Assembly (NCBI RefSeq): GCF_029094505.1
Contig: NZ_CP119108.1
Location: 434,001-498,000, forward strand
From: Microbacterium horticulturae
GTDB lineage: Bacteria > Actinomycetota > Actinomycetes > Actinomycetales > Microbacteriaceae
Direction: 5' to 3'
Length of the DNA: 64,000 bases
Shown: positions 1-8,450 of the stretch, piece by piece
Layout: the number at the start of each line of letters is the position of its first letter
Position numbering within the stretch: position 1 is the stretch's first letter
Made by a program: the position numbers and the translations under genes
The notes under the pieces: model-generated
Told to the model about the DNA's origin: nothing
Database searches by the model: none
What the model saw: the letters and a program-made list of their open reading frames with translations, nothing else

Positions 1-538
1 GTTCGGCTATGCCGGCATCGCGACCTTTCTGCCCTACTACCTCACCGAGCGCTTCGAGCTGACCGAGCAGGGCGCGATCACGACGATCCTCATCGCGAAC
101 CTCGCCTCCACCGTCATGATGGCGATCTCCAGTCCGCTGGGCGGATTCCTCTCCGACAAGGTGGGCAAGCGCCGCCCGTTCGTCGCCATCGCGGGCGTCA
201 TCATGGTCGTGGGCCTGGTGATCCTCGCGTTCGCGCCGACGATCCCCGTCGTGATCATCGCCCAGGCGATCATCGGCCTGGGAGCAGGATCCTTCTTCTC
301 CGTCGACCTGGCTCTGGCGACCCAGGTGCTGCCCAGCCCCGACGACACGGCGAAGGACCTCGGCGTGCTCAACATCGCCAATGCCCTGCCGCAGTCGCTT
401 GCGCCCGCCATCGCGCCCGGCATCATCGCGCTGGGCGCCGGCACCGCCATCGGCGGCTACTCCACCTGGTACCTGTTCGGCGCGGTCGTCGCGCTGGCCG
501 GCGCCGTGCTCGTCTACCGCATCAAGGGAGTCAAATGA
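1..538 (+). CDS. MFS transporter, C-terminal part (5' end outside window)
   Basis: About 178 residues are visible, reading in frame from base 2 with no start codon, so the N-terminal half lies upstream of the window. Several hydrophobic segments alternate with short loops. A loop with the pattern GGFLSDKVGKRR matches the conserved MFS motif between helices (G-x-x-x-D-[KR]-x-G-[RK]-[RK]-[RK]). Its stop overlaps the start of the next gene (ATGA at 535-538), so it is translationally coupled to a GH3 glycosidase. The family imports small solutes, and the coupling suggests a sugar or glycoside as substrate. The substrate cannot be read from this fragment. Confidence 0.85.
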   Translation, partial: FGYAGIATFLPYYLTERFELTEQGAITTILIANLASTVMMAISSPLGGFLSDKVGKRRPFVAIAGVIMVVGLVILAFAPTIPVVIIAQAIIGLGAGSFFSVDLALATQVLPSPDDTAKDLGVLNIANALPQSLAPAIAPGIIALGAGTAIGGYSTWYLFGAVVALAGAVLVYRIKGVK

Positions 539-2298
539 CCACGCCCGAGACCACCACCGCACGCCCCTGGCTCGACCCGGAGCTGCCGGTCGATGAGCGC
601 GTCGAGCTGCTGCTGGGCGAGATGACGCTCGAAGAGAAGGCGGGCCTGTTCTTCCACACCATGATCGGCGTCGCCGAGATGGATGCCGCAGACCCCGTGT
701 TCGGCATGCCCTCGGCCGTCGACCTGGTCGAGCACCGGCAGATGACGCACTTCAACCTGTTCGGCACGACCACGACAGCCCATGAGATCGCGCATTGGCA
801 CAACGAACTGCAGCGGCTCGCGGCATCCACTCGTCTCGGCATCCCCGTCACGCTGTCGACCGATCCTCGGCACTCGTTCACCGACAACCCGGGCGCCGCG
901 ATGCTCGCCGGGCCCTTCTCGCAGTGGCCTGAGCCGCTGGGGCTGGCCGCTATCGGCGACGCGGCGACGGTCGAGCGCTTCGCCGACATCGCCCGGCAGG
1001 AGTACCTCGCGGTCGGCCTGCGCGCCGCCCTGCACCCGCAGGTGGACCTGGCGACCGAGCCGCGCTGGTCGCGGCAGTCGTCGACGTTCGGCGAAGACGT
1101 CGAGCTGACCTCGCGCCTGGGTGCCGCGTACGTGCGGGGATTCCAGGGGGCGTCATTCGGCGCGGCGTCCGTCTCGACGATGACGAAGCACTTCCCGGGC
1201 GGCGGCCCGCAGAAGGACGGCGAGGACCCGCACTTCGCCCACGGCCGCGAGCAGGTGTATCCGGGCGGCGAGTTCGAGCGGCACCTGCAGCCGTTCGAGG
1301 CGCTCATCGCCGCCGGCACCCGCCAGATGATGCCGTACTACGGCATGCCGGTGGGCACCGAGTACGAAGAGGTCGGGTTCGGCTTCAACCGCTCGGTCGT
1401 CACCGGGCTGCTGCGCGAGCGCCTCGGCTTCGACGGCGTCGTGTGCACCGACTGGGGCCTCATCAGCGACGCCGAGATCTTCGGCCAGCCGTTCCCCGCG
1501 CGCGCGTGGGGTGTCGAGCATCTCTCGCCGCGTGAGCGGATGAAGAAGGTGCTGGATGCCGGAGCCGACCAGTTCGGCGGCGAAGCCTGCCCCGAGCTGC
1601 TCATCGCCCTGGTCCGCGACGGCGAGATCGACGAGGCACGACTCGACGTGTCGGCACGGCGGCTGCTGCGCGAGAAGTTCGAGCTCGGCCTTTTCGAGAA
1701 CCCGTTCGTGGACGAAGACGCCGCCGACGCCATCGTCGGCAAGCCCGAGTTCCGCGCGGCAGGCGAGGCCGCGCAGCGCGCGTCGATCACGCTGCTGACC
1801 AACCGTGATGCCGTGCTGCCGCTGCAGCGAGGGCTGCGCGTGTACGTGGAGGGGATGGATGCCGCGGCCGCCGCCGCATACGGCGAGGTCGTCTCGTGCG
1901 CCGAAGATGCGGACGTCGCGGTGCTGCGCCTGCAGGCGCCGTACGAGGAGCGCGCGACGACGTTCGAGAACTTCTTCCACTCGGGCTCATTGGAGTTCTC
2001 GGAGGACGTCATCGCGCACGTGCGCGACATCGCCTCGCGCGTGCCGACCGTGATCGACGTGTTCGCCGACCGGCCCGCAATCCTCACGCCGATCGCTGAG
2101 GTCGCCGCCGCCGTCACGGTCAACTGGGGCGCGAGTGCTGCCGCGCTGCTGGACGTGCTGGCCGGCGTCGTGCCACCGGGCGGCCGGCTGCCGTTCGACC
2201 TGCCGCGCTCGATGGCGGCGGTCGAGGCATCCCGCCCCGATGTGCCGTTCGACACCGTCGATCCGTTGTTCCGCTTCGGGCACGGGCTGACGTACTGA
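535..2298 (+). CDS. Glycoside hydrolase family 3 protein (beta-glucosidase-like)
   Basis: 587 residues, no signal peptide, so cytoplasmic. The N-terminal two-thirds is a GH3 TIM barrel: a KHFPGGGP motif around residue 218 and VVCTDW with the expected nucleophile Asp306. The remaining part is a short GH3 C-terminal alpha/beta domain ending in RFGHGLTY, a common GH3 terminus. It is shorter than typical 750-800 residue GH3 enzymes because it has no fibronectin-III-like tail. It starts inside the stop of the MFS gene, so the pair probably imports and hydrolyses one glycoside. The substrate (glucose, xylose or GlcNAc linkage) is not determined. A strong hairpin follows the gene. Confidence 0.88.
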   Translation: MTTPETTTARPWLDPELPVDERVELLLGEMTLEEKAGLFFHTMIGVAEMDAADPVFGMPSAVDLVEHRQMTHFNLFGTTTTAHEIAHWHNELQRLAASTRLGIPVTLSTDPRHSFTDNPGAAMLAGPFSQWPEPLGLAAIGDAATVERFADIARQEYLAVGLRAALHPQVDLATEPRWSRQSSTFGEDVELTSRLGAAYVRGFQGASFGAASVSTMTKHFPGGGPQKDGEDPHFAHGREQVYPGGEFERHLQPFEALIAAGTRQMMPYYGMPVGTEYEEVGFGFNRSVVTGLLRERLGFDGVVCTDWGLISDAEIFGQPFPARAWGVEHLSPRERMKKVLDAGADQFGGEACPELLIALVRDGEIDEARLDVSARRLLREKFELGLFENPFVDEDAADAIVGKPEFRAAGEAAQRASITLLTNRDAVLPLQRGLRVYVEGMDAAAAAAYGEVVSCAEDADVAVLRLQAPYEERATTFENFFHSGSLEFSEDVIAHVRDIASRVPTVIDVFADRPAILTPIAEVAAAVTVNWGASAAALLDVLAGVVPPGGRLPFDLPRSMAAVEASRPDVPFDTVDPLFRFGHGLTY

Positions 2299-2312
2299 CG
2301 CGCATCGCATGA

Positions 2313-2342
2313 CCGCCGGCGGGGCCGTGGCCCCGCCGGCGG
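2313..2342 (+). terminator. GC-rich hairpin after the GH3 gene
   Basis: A 14-base arm is repeated in perfect inverted form around a 2-nt centre, about 15 bases after the GH3 stop, and is followed by TGTTTC. It lies before the next gene's ribosome binding site, so it fits an intrinsic terminator. Confidence 0.7.
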
Positions 2343-2393
2343 TGTTTCACCCTGCCTCGAAACCGCAATCCACACCGCATCAAAGGAGATTCC

Positions 2394-3209
2394 GTGAACA
2401 CAGCATCCGTTCGTCGTACCGTCCTCGTGGGCGCTGCAGCCGTCGGCCTGATCGCCGGTCTGGCGGCCTGCGCGGGGCCCGCCGCCGAATCCGTGCCGAG
2501 CGCCGACAGCGCGCCGGTCACTATCTACCTCACCCGACACGGTGAGACCATGCTCAACGTGCTCAGCCGCGCGCAGGGATGGGCGGATTCGCCCCTGACG
2601 AAGGAGGGACAAGACATCGCCGTCGACCTCGGAGAGGGGTTGGCAGAGGGCGGCGTCACCTTCGACGCGGCGTACTCGGCCGACATGGTGCGTCAGTACA
2701 CGACCGCGACGCTCGCGCTGAAGGGTGCCGACCAGCATCTGACCCCGGTACGGGACGAGCGTCTTCGCGAGATCGACTTCGGTGGGTTCGAGGGCGCGTC
2801 GAACGACGAGATGTGGACCGCCGCCGCCAAGCGGCTCGGATACCCGAACGAGGGGGCGATGTTCGGCGATATGGGCAAGATCGGCATGGATGCCGCGCTC
2901 GACGCCATCGCAGCGTCGAACCCCGAGCCGTCGCTGCCTGCCGAGACCAGTGACGAGGTCCGCACGCGGGCGATGGCAGCGCTCGACGAGATCGGGGCCG
3001 AGGCGCAGAAGAAGGGCGAGAAGAACGTGCTCGTCGTCTCCAGCGGCATAACGATCTACGTCGCGCTCGAGGGAATGGGCGCCGACCTCAGTAAGGTCGC
3101 CACGGGCATCGACAACGCGGCTGTCAGCAAGCTCGTCTATGACGACGGCGACTGGACCGTCAAGAGCGTCAATGACCTCAGTTACGTCGAGGCGGGGCAG
3201 AAGGACTGA
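2394..3209 (+). CDS. Histidine-phosphatase (phosphoglycerate-mutase-like) lipoprotein, altered active site
   Basis: 271 residues with a GTG start preceded by AAAGGAG at 2382-2388. A lipoprotein signal ends at LAAC with Cys26, so it should be anchored outside the membrane. The core carries the RHG signature LTRHGE (Arg48, His49) and the conserved DERLREIDFGGFEG segment. Family members act on phosphate esters with a phosphohistidine intermediate. The second catalytic His, normally in a [VS]SHG motif, is Ser217 here (VVSSG). That suggests weak or lost phosphatase activity, perhaps a binding role. It stands alone between a terminator and a convergent gene. Confidence 0.85.
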   Translation: MNTASVRRTVLVGAAAVGLIAGLAACAGPAAESVPSADSAPVTIYLTRHGETMLNVLSRAQGWADSPLTKEGQDIAVDLGEGLAEGGVTFDAAYSADMVRQYTTATLALKGADQHLTPVRDERLREIDFGGFEGASNDEMWTAAAKRLGYPNEGAMFGDMGKIGMDAALDAIAASNPEPSLPAETSDEVRTRAMAALDEIGAEAQKKGEKNVLVVSSGITIYVALEGMGADLSKVATGIDNAAVSKLVYDDGDWTVKSVNDLSYVEAGQKD

Positions 3210-3237
3210 AGGCCTGGCTCAGCTGCTGCTCACCGGG

Positions 3238-3933
3238 TCATGACGCCCGGGTCGCCCACAACATCCCTCTCTCGATGATCGTGCGGACGGTGGGGTGCTT
3301 GAGCACGTCGACCGAGTGGCCCGGCGTGGCGACGACGATGCGTCCGGCTCCCCAGGTGCGTGTCCACACAGCCGGGGAGACGACGGGGCGGTGCCAGGGA
3401 TGCCATGGACGCGGCGGATGCATCGTGGTGGCCAGCACGTCGATCAGCGAGTCGTGCAGCACCCAATACTGCTCGGTCTCCAGGGTGAAGTCGTCGAGCC
3501 CCGCAGTGACGGGGTGCGTCCTGCCCGCGTCGGTGAACTCGACGGTGTGCGGCAGATAATTGTCGGTCTCGTCACCGCGGCGCAGCGACGGATCTTTGCC
3601 CGGGTGCGTCACGAACTGTCCGCCGATCAGCTGCAGGTAGGGGAGCTCGTCGCGGTACGAGTCGACGATCCCGCCGTGCCAGCCGACGAGACCGGTGCCC
3701 GCCGCGACGGCGTCGCACAGTCCCTGACAGGCCTCGTGACTGATCGACGACATCGAGACGCTCTGCACGATGAGGTCGACACTGCCCAACCGGGCACGGT
3801 CGGCATAGACCTCGCTGGAGTCGCTGATCGCCACGGTGTAGCCCTGGGCGCGGAGGTAGGGGACGAAGAGGTCGGTGGTCTCGACCGGGTGATGGCCGTC
3901 CCACCCGCCGCGGACGATCAGCGCGTCTGTCAT
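3238..3933 (-). CDS. ThuA-like domain protein
   Basis: 231 residues, no signal peptide. The sequence follows the ThuA (trehalose utilisation) family, a class-I glutamine-amidotransferase-like fold: N-terminal IVRGGWDGHHP, GLVGWHGG in the middle, a tyrosine/aspartate-rich TETEQYWVL-type stretch, and a C-terminal GAGRIVVATPGHS. The biochemical role of ThuA proteins is poorly defined, though many lie near sugar catabolism genes. The start ATG (3931-3933) overlaps the stop of the upstream esterase by 4 bp, so the two form an operon. It ends 28 bp from the convergent phosphatase gene. Confidence 0.85.
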   Translation of the reverse strand: MTDALIVRGGWDGHHPVETTDLFVPYLRAQGYTVAISDSSEVYADRARLGSVDLIVQSVSMSSISHEACQGLCDAVAAGTGLVGWHGGIVDSYRDELPYLQLIGGQFVTHPGKDPSLRRGDETDNYLPHTVEFTDAGRTHPVTAGLDDFTLETEQYWVLHDSLIDVLATTMHPPRPWHPWHRPVVSPAVWTRTWGAGRIVVATPGHSVDVLKHPTVRTIIERGMLWATRAS

Positions 3934-4589
3934 GCGAGGCGCTTGTCGAGGAAGGTGCGCACGTCGGTCAGCTCTTCCTCCGAAACGCTGTGCGTGAGAC
4001 CGGGATACACCCGCCCCGACAGGTCGCTGTGCGCGGGCAACCACTGCGCGGTGTGTTCCACGAGTTCGGGCGGGATGACGTCGTCGCGCGCGCCCCGACC
4101 CCAGAACACCGGGATGCGTGCGGCGGCCAGCTCGGCGTCCCGCGGCAGGTCGCCGGGGGCCGCGTAGCCGCTGAGGTTCACCGCGAACGCGAACCGGTCG
4201 GGTCGCAGCCGCAGCGCCTGCAGCGCGACCGAGGCGCCCTGCGAGAAGCCGAGCAGGCCGATCGTCTGCGCGTCGTCGGCTGCGGCATCCAACCACGTCA
4301 GAAAGGTGGATGCCGCGGCCGTCACCCGCGCGGGGTCCCGGCCCGCGAGCTGCACATCGACGACATCTTCGATCGGATACCAGGAGTAGCCCGGCGCCGG
4401 CCAGGGCGGAGCCAGCGGCGCCCGGATCGCCGCGCACACGAAGTCGTCGGGCAGGAACGGCGTGAGCGCGAACAGGTCCTTCTCGTCCGCGCCGTAGCCG
4501 TGCAGCAGCACCAGCAGCGGTCGGTCGGAGCGGTCGGATGCCGGAGCCGACCACAGCGCGACGTCGGGGTCGATGCGCAGCTCGTTCAT
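3930..4589 (-). CDS. Alpha/beta hydrolase, phospholipase/carboxylesterase family
   Basis: 219 residues from ATG 4589. The pattern is that of the small carboxylesterase family: LLHGYGADEKDL oxyanion region, GFSQGAS with nucleophile Ser116, a later RDDVIP region with the acid residue and LTHSV with the His. These enzymes hydrolyse short-chain esters or lysophospholipids in the cytoplasm. The start is supported by a -10-like CAGACT at 4596-4601, 6 nt upstream, with no Shine-Dalgarno, which suggests a leaderless mRNA. It is the first gene of an operon with the ThuA-like gene. The substrate is unknown. Confidence 0.87.
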   Translation of the reverse strand: MNELRIDPDVALWSAPASDRSDRPLLVLLHGYGADEKDLFALTPFLPDDFVCAAIRAPLAPPWPAPGYSWYPIEDVVDVQLAGRDPARVTAAASTFLTWLDAAADDAQTIGLLGFSQGASVALQALRLRPDRFAFAVNLSGYAAPGDLPRDAELAAARIPVFWGRGARDDVIPPELVEHTAQWLPAHSDLSGRVYPGLTHSVSEEELTDVRTFLDKRLA

Positions 4590-4595
4590 GCGCCC

Positions 4596-4601
4596 AGTCT
4601 G
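4596..4601 (-). promoter_or_regulatory. Candidate -10 box (CAGACT), leaderless start of the esterase
   Basis: On the minus strand CAGACT matches the strongest positions of an actinobacterial -10 (A2, T6) and ends 6 nt before ATG 4589. Confidence 0.4.
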
Positions 4602-4665
4602 CCAGTCGGGTGCGCGGGCGCGGAGCGGAGTGGGGCGGCTCCGGGCCGATGTCGACCGCGTGGGG

Positions 4666-4671
4666 TATACA
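4666..4671 (+). promoter_or_regulatory. Candidate -10 box (TATACA), leaderless start
   Basis: TATACA ends 6 nt before ATG 4678. Transcription would begin at or next to the start codon. Confidence 0.5.
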
Positions 4672-4677
4672 AGAGGC

Positions 4678-5328
4678 ATGCCCCCCGTCCGCACGCCCGA
4701 CCCCGAGCCGGAGCCCGAAGAGCCCGATGATCACGGGCTCGGCGCCGGCGAGCCGTTCGTCCCCGGGTCGCTGGGGTCGTTCGGTACGCCCGCCGGGGGC
4801 GACGCGGCAGGCAACCCGGGATGGCTGACCGAGCTCGAGCTGGCCGAGGCGCGCCGCCGCCTGCCGATGCTCTATGTCGAGGCGGTTCCGGTGCGCACCG
4901 ACGGCATGGGTGCGGTCACCGAGGTCGGGCTGCTGCTGCGCGCCACCGCACTGGGTGAGATCACCCGCACGATCGTGTCGGGGCGAGTGCGGTATGCAGA
5001 GACCATCCGCGACGCGCTGTTCCGGCACATGGAGAACGATCTCGGGCCGATGGCGTTCCCACAGCTGCCTCTGCAGCCAACCCCCTTCACGGTCGCCGAG
5101 TACTTCCCGCTGCCGGGCCTGAGCGCGTTCCATGACGACCGGCAGCACGCGGTGTCGCTCGCATTCGTCGTGCCGGTCACCGGCACCTGCGACCCGCGGC
5201 AGGACGCGCTCGAGGTCACCTGGATGACGCCGGACGAGGCGGCGTCCGACGCCGTCGCCGCCGACATGGAGGGCGGTCGCGGCACACTGCTGCGCATGGC
5301 GCTGGCCAGCGTCGGCGCGCTGCGCTGA
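4678..5328 (+). CDS. NUDIX-like hydrolase (DUF4916-type)
   Basis: 216 residues. The first 45 or so are Pro/Glu/Asp/Gly-rich and probably disordered; from NPGWLTELELAEARRRLPMLYVEAVPV onward the sequence resembles the actinobacterial DUF4916 group, which has a NUDIX fold. A canonical NUDIX box (GxxxxxExxxxxxxREUxEExGU) is not clear, so catalytic activity is uncertain. ATG 4678 is chosen because a TATACA box sits 6 nt upstream and no Shine-Dalgarno is present; open frame exists further upstream but looks unlike protein. It is divergent from the esterase operon, 88 bp away. Confidence 0.72.
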   Translation: MPPVRTPDPEPEPEEPDDHGLGAGEPFVPGSLGSFGTPAGGDAAGNPGWLTELELAEARRRLPMLYVEAVPVRTDGMGAVTEVGLLLRATALGEITRTIVSGRVRYAETIRDALFRHMENDLGPMAFPQLPLQPTPFTVAEYFPLPGLSAFHDDRQHAVSLAFVVPVTGTCDPRQDALEVTWMTPDEAASDAVAADMEGGRGTLLRMALASVGALR

Positions 5329-5367
5329 TCCGGGCCGGAGTCTTTTCTGTCGCACAGCCCGGCGGGG

Positions 5368-5373
5368 TAGGGT
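5368..5373 (+). promoter_or_regulatory. Candidate -10 box (TAGGGT) for the DivIVA-like gene
   Basis: TAGGGT lies 55 nt before ATG 5429. The spacing leaves a normal 5' leader containing a GGAG ribosome site at about 5418. Confidence 0.4.
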
Positions 5374-5428
5374 TCAAGTGCCCGATTTCGCCGCGATGCC
5401 GCGGCATTCACCCCGCCGGAGACCCCCT

Positions 5429-6943
5429 ATGTCCGACCACGCCCCGTCCACTGCGCCCCTTTCCTTCGACAGTCTGCTGGCCGACACCGGTGCGGCGACC
5501 GCGGAGTTCGCCACAGCCTTCCGCGGCTACGACAAGGATGAGGTCGACGCGACCATCAACGACCTCATGACGCGTCTGCGCGGCACGGGAGATGAGCTCG
5601 CGACGCTGCGCGACCAGCAGCATCGCAGCGCGGGTGCGCAGCAGGAGGTTGAGCGCCTGCGCGCCGCGTTGGAGACGGCCGATGCCGTGCGCGCCGACGA
5701 GGTAGCGCAGGTGCGTGCCGAGGTCGAGGCGGCGCACGCCGCCGATGCCGAAGAACTCGCTCGCGTCCGGGCCGAGGCGACCGAGCGTACCGAGCACCTG
5801 CGCGCCGAGCTGACGCAGGAGGCCGCCGCCGAGCGCGAGGCGCTCGCGACCGCGTCGGCACGCCTGCAGGGTGAGCTGGGCGCTGCGCAGGCAGAGCTGG
5901 CGAACGCGCGCAAGCAGCTGCAGACGCTCACTGAAGAGCTGACCGGCGAGGGCGACTCGCCCAACCGCAAGCACTTCGAAGAGATCCTGCGGGTCGCCGA
6001 GGAGCAGGCCTCGACGCTCATCAAGAACGCGTCGGTGCAGGGCGACCGGCTGCTGGAGGCCGCGCGCGAAGAGATCGACAACCGCCGCGCGCAGGCGCAG
6101 CAGGAGGCCGACGCCATCATCGCGCAGGCCCAGCACGAGGCGGCGCAGGTGCGTCTGCGCATCGAGACCGAGGTGACCGCGCATGAGGCGCGCATCGAGC
6201 GCGAGGCCGCGCACGCGAGTGAGAAGGTCGCCCAGGCAGAGCAGGAGTCGGCCGCGATCCGCGCCGAGGCAGAGAAGGGCGTGGCGGCTCTCCGCTCGCA
6301 GGTGACCCGCGAGACGACGCGCGACCGCGCCGAGGCCGAGGAGGCCGTGCGCGAGCTGCGTGTGCGCGCTCTCGAGTTCGAGGAGTCGCTGACCCGCCGG
6401 CAGGATGACGCGCACCAGGAGTTTCTCGTGCTGCACAACCAGGCCGTCGCCCACGCCGAGCGCATCACGCTGGACGCGAACGAGCAGGTCGCGGCGGCGC
6501 TCGAGCACTCCAAGCGCGTCTCGGCGAAGGCCGATGACTACGAGCGTCTCGCCCGTGCGCAGGCGCACAAGATCGAGGCCGATGCTCGTGTGAAGGCCGG
6601 CGACACGCTGGAGCAGGCGCGCGCGAAGGCGCAGAAGATCATGGACCTCGTCACCTCGCACACGCAGGGCGTGCTGCGTGATGCCGAAGACAACACGCGT
6701 CAGCTGCGCTGGCGCCAGCACCAGCTGACGAGCTTCATGGCCGAGGTCAAGGAGCTCATTCGCCCCGAGTCGCTGCTGCCGACCGGCGCGACCGGTGAGC
6801 CCGTCGTCGAGGCGGCTGCTGCAGACGAGCAGGTGGATGCCGCGGCCGAGCCCGCCGCCGAGGATGTCGTCGCCGATGCACCCGAGGCGCGCGCCGACGA
6901 GGCCGACGAGGCCGAGCGGATCATCGAGGACGCGCAGGCCTGA
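5429..6943 (+). CDS. DivIVA-domain coiled-coil protein
   Basis: 504 residues from ATG 5429, with GGAG about 8 nt upstream. Residues 9-45 (FDSLLADTG...FRGYDKDEVDATINDL) match the N-terminal DivIVA domain, which binds curved membrane. Residues 45-430 are an almost unbroken Ala/Glu/Arg/Gln-rich coiled coil with heptad spacing. The last 70 residues are acidic and Ala-rich. In actinobacteria such long DivIVA relatives (Wag31- or Scy/FilP-like) organise polar growth and the cell envelope. Nothing here separates a polarity factor from a filament-forming relative. It is transcribed alone and ends at a hairpin. Confidence 0.85.
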   Translation: MSDHAPSTAPLSFDSLLADTGAATAEFATAFRGYDKDEVDATINDLMTRLRGTGDELATLRDQQHRSAGAQQEVERLRAALETADAVRADEVAQVRAEVEAAHAADAEELARVRAEATERTEHLRAELTQEAAAEREALATASARLQGELGAAQAELANARKQLQTLTEELTGEGDSPNRKHFEEILRVAEEQASTLIKNASVQGDRLLEAAREEIDNRRAQAQQEADAIIAQAQHEAAQVRLRIETEVTAHEARIEREAAHASEKVAQAEQESAAIRAEAEKGVAALRSQVTRETTRDRAEAEEAVRELRVRALEFEESLTRRQDDAHQEFLVLHNQAVAHAERITLDANEQVAAALEHSKRVSAKADDYERLARAQAHKIEADARVKAGDTLEQARAKAQKIMDLVTSHTQGVLRDAEDNTRQLRWRQHQLTSFMAEVKELIRPESLLPTGATGEPVVEAAAADEQVDAAAEPAAEDVVADAPEARADEADEAERIIEDAQA

Positions 6944-6955
6944 CTCTCCTATGAC

Positions 6956-6983
6956 GCGCGGGTGCCGTTCTCGGTGCCCGCGC
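6956..6983 (+). terminator. Hairpin after the DivIVA-like gene
   Basis: GCGCGGG (6956-6962) pairs with CCCGCGC (6977-6983), with an inner CCG-TTCT-CGG stem. It starts 13 bases after the stop and is followed by a TTCTT-containing stretch. Confidence 0.55.
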
Positions 6984-6999
6984 GCACTGCTTCTTAGCG

Positions 7000-7156
7000 C
7001 CTCACCAGTTGATGAGTCTGGCTGATCAAGACGTGAGCGCCGCAGGACCCTCTGTTTCGCTCACCAGTTGATGTTCCTGAGTCATCAACTGGTGAGCGCA
7101 CGGTTGCTTTGCCATGCCTCACCTCTTGATGTTCCTGAGTCATCAACTGGTGAGCG
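7000..7156. repeat. Three 40-bp palindromic repeats in a convergent gap
   Basis: Copies start at 7000, 7059 and 7117, with 19- and 18-bp spacers. Copy 2 is a perfect inverted repeat: 15-bp arms (GCTCACCAGTTGATG and its complement) around TTCCTGAGT. Copy 3 differs in the left arm and copy 1 in the right half. It lies between two converging genes. Confidence 0.85.
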
Positions 7157-7358
7157 TTGCGAAACCCGCCGGGGCCCGCCGCAAGCCATCCCGTGCCGCG
7201 GTGTGCACCCGGTAGGGGATTTTCGGCGACGCGCCGCGCTGGGGCGGGGCATGCTTCTCCGGCGTGCCGGTGAGATTCCCCGACGCTGTGCACGGCCGGA
7301 GCGGTGGATGCGCCGGGACGGGCTGCGTAGCCTGCCGGGGCCGCGGCGGCCGGCCGCG
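7157..7358. other. Remainder of the 415-bp convergent gap, no gene seen
   Basis: GC-rich sequence between the repeat cluster and the threonine aldolase stop. No open frame with protein-like composition, RNA gene or terminator with a T-run was recognised. Confidence 0.5.
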
Positions 7359-8426
7359 TCAGGCGCCGGTCTCGCGCGCGATGGCCGCGATGAAGGCGTC
7401 GATGTCGTCCTCGGTGGTGTCGAACGAGCACATCCAGCGCACCTCGTTGCGTGCGGCATCCCAGTCATAGAACCGGAACGACGCGCGCAGCCGGTCGGCC
7501 ACGCCGTCGGGCAACGTCGCGAACACGCCGTTCGCCTGCGTCTTCTGCGTGAAGCCCACCCCGCGGATCGACCCGTCGGCCAGCCCCTTCTCGACGCCGG
7601 CGCGCAGGCGCTGCGCCATCGCATTGGAGTGCCGAGCGTTGCGCAGCCACAGATCGCCTTCCCACAGCGCGACCAGCTGCGCCGACACGAATCGCATCTT
7701 CGAGGCCAGCTGCATGTTGAGCTTGCGCAGGTAGGTCAGACCCGTCGACGCCGACGGGTTCAGCACCGCGATCGCCTCGGCGCCCATCGCGCCGTTCTTG
7801 GTGCCGCCGACACTGACCACATCGATGCCGACATCGCGGGTGAACGCGCGCAGCGGCAGGTCGAGGGATGCCGCGGCGTTCGCCAGCCGCGCGCCGTCCA
7901 TGTGCACGTGCATGCCCAGCTCGTGGGCGTGGTCGGCGATCGCACGCAGCTCGTCGGGCGTGTACAGGGTGCCGAGCTCGGTCGACTGGGTCAGCGAGAC
8001 GACCAGCGGCTGCGCGCGGTGCTCATCGCCCCAGCCCCACGCCTGAAGGTCGACGAGCTCGGGCGTGAGCTTGCCGTCGTCGGTGGGCACCGTCAGCAGC
8101 TTCATGCCGCCCACGCGCTCGGGAGCCCCCTGCTCGTCGACGTTGATGTGGGCGGTGGATGCTGCGACCACGGCGCCCCAGCGGGGCAGCATCGACTGCA
8201 ACCCGGTCACATTCGCGCCGGTGCCGTTGAACACCGGGAACGCCTCTACGCCGTCACCGAAGTGCACGGCGAAGACCTCCTGCAGGCGGGCCGTGTAGAC
8301 GTCCTCGCCGTAGGCGATCTGGTGTCCCTCGTTGGCCGCGGTGATCGCGGCGAGGATCTCAGGGTGGATGCCGGAATAGTTGTCGCTCGCGAAGCCGCGC
8401 AGCTGCGGGTCATGCAAAGGGGTCAC
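7359..8426 (-). CDS. Low-specificity L-threonine aldolase (PLP enzyme)
   Basis: 355 residues. Fold-type I PLP enzyme of the threonine aldolase/beta-eliminating lyase family: RGFASDNYSGIHPE at the N-terminus, HVHMDGAR with the Asp that contacts the PLP ring nitrogen, and SVGGTKNGAMGAE with the PLP-binding Lys (about residue 210). It should cleave threonine/allo-threonine to glycine and acetaldehyde in the cytoplasm. The GTG at 8426 is preferred over ATG 8432 because a TAGAGT box at 8435-8440 ends only 2 nt before the ATG but 8 nt before the GTG, and homologues begin near this point. It is monocistronic. Confidence 0.9.
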   Translation of the reverse strand: MTPLHDPQLRGFASDNYSGIHPEILAAITAANEGHQIAYGEDVYTARLQEVFAVHFGDGVEAFPVFNGTGANVTGLQSMLPRWGAVVAASTAHINVDEQGAPERVGGMKLLTVPTDDGKLTPELVDLQAWGWGDEHRAQPLVVSLTQSTELGTLYTPDELRAIADHAHELGMHVHMDGARLANAAASLDLPLRAFTRDVGIDVVSVGGTKNGAMGAEAIAVLNPSASTGLTYLRKLNMQLASKMRFVSAQLVALWEGDLWLRNARHSNAMAQRLRAGVEKGLADGSIRGVGFTQKTQANGVFATLPDGVADRLRASFRFYDWDAARNEVRWMCSFDTTEDDIDAFIAAIARETGA

Positions 8427-8434
8427 GAGCATCC

Positions 8435-8440
8435 ACTCTA
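8435..8440 (-). promoter_or_regulatory. Candidate -10 box (TAGAGT) for threonine aldolase
   Basis: TAGAGT on the minus strand, 8 nt before GTG 8426. It argues for a near-leaderless mRNA and the later start codon. Confidence 0.4.
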
Positions 8441-8450
8441 ATTCGCGCGG

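Noticed and set aside
3934..5355. Upstream extension of the ThuA-like gene to a 705-residue protein
   Set aside because: It would run antisense to the NUDIX-like gene and through the esterase in another frame; ATG 3933 overlaps the esterase stop, the usual coupling here.
7000..7156. CRISPR-like array (three 40-bp repeats with regular spacers)
   Set aside because: Spacers are only 18-19 bp, each repeat is palindromic over its whole length, there are only three, and no cas gene is in the window.
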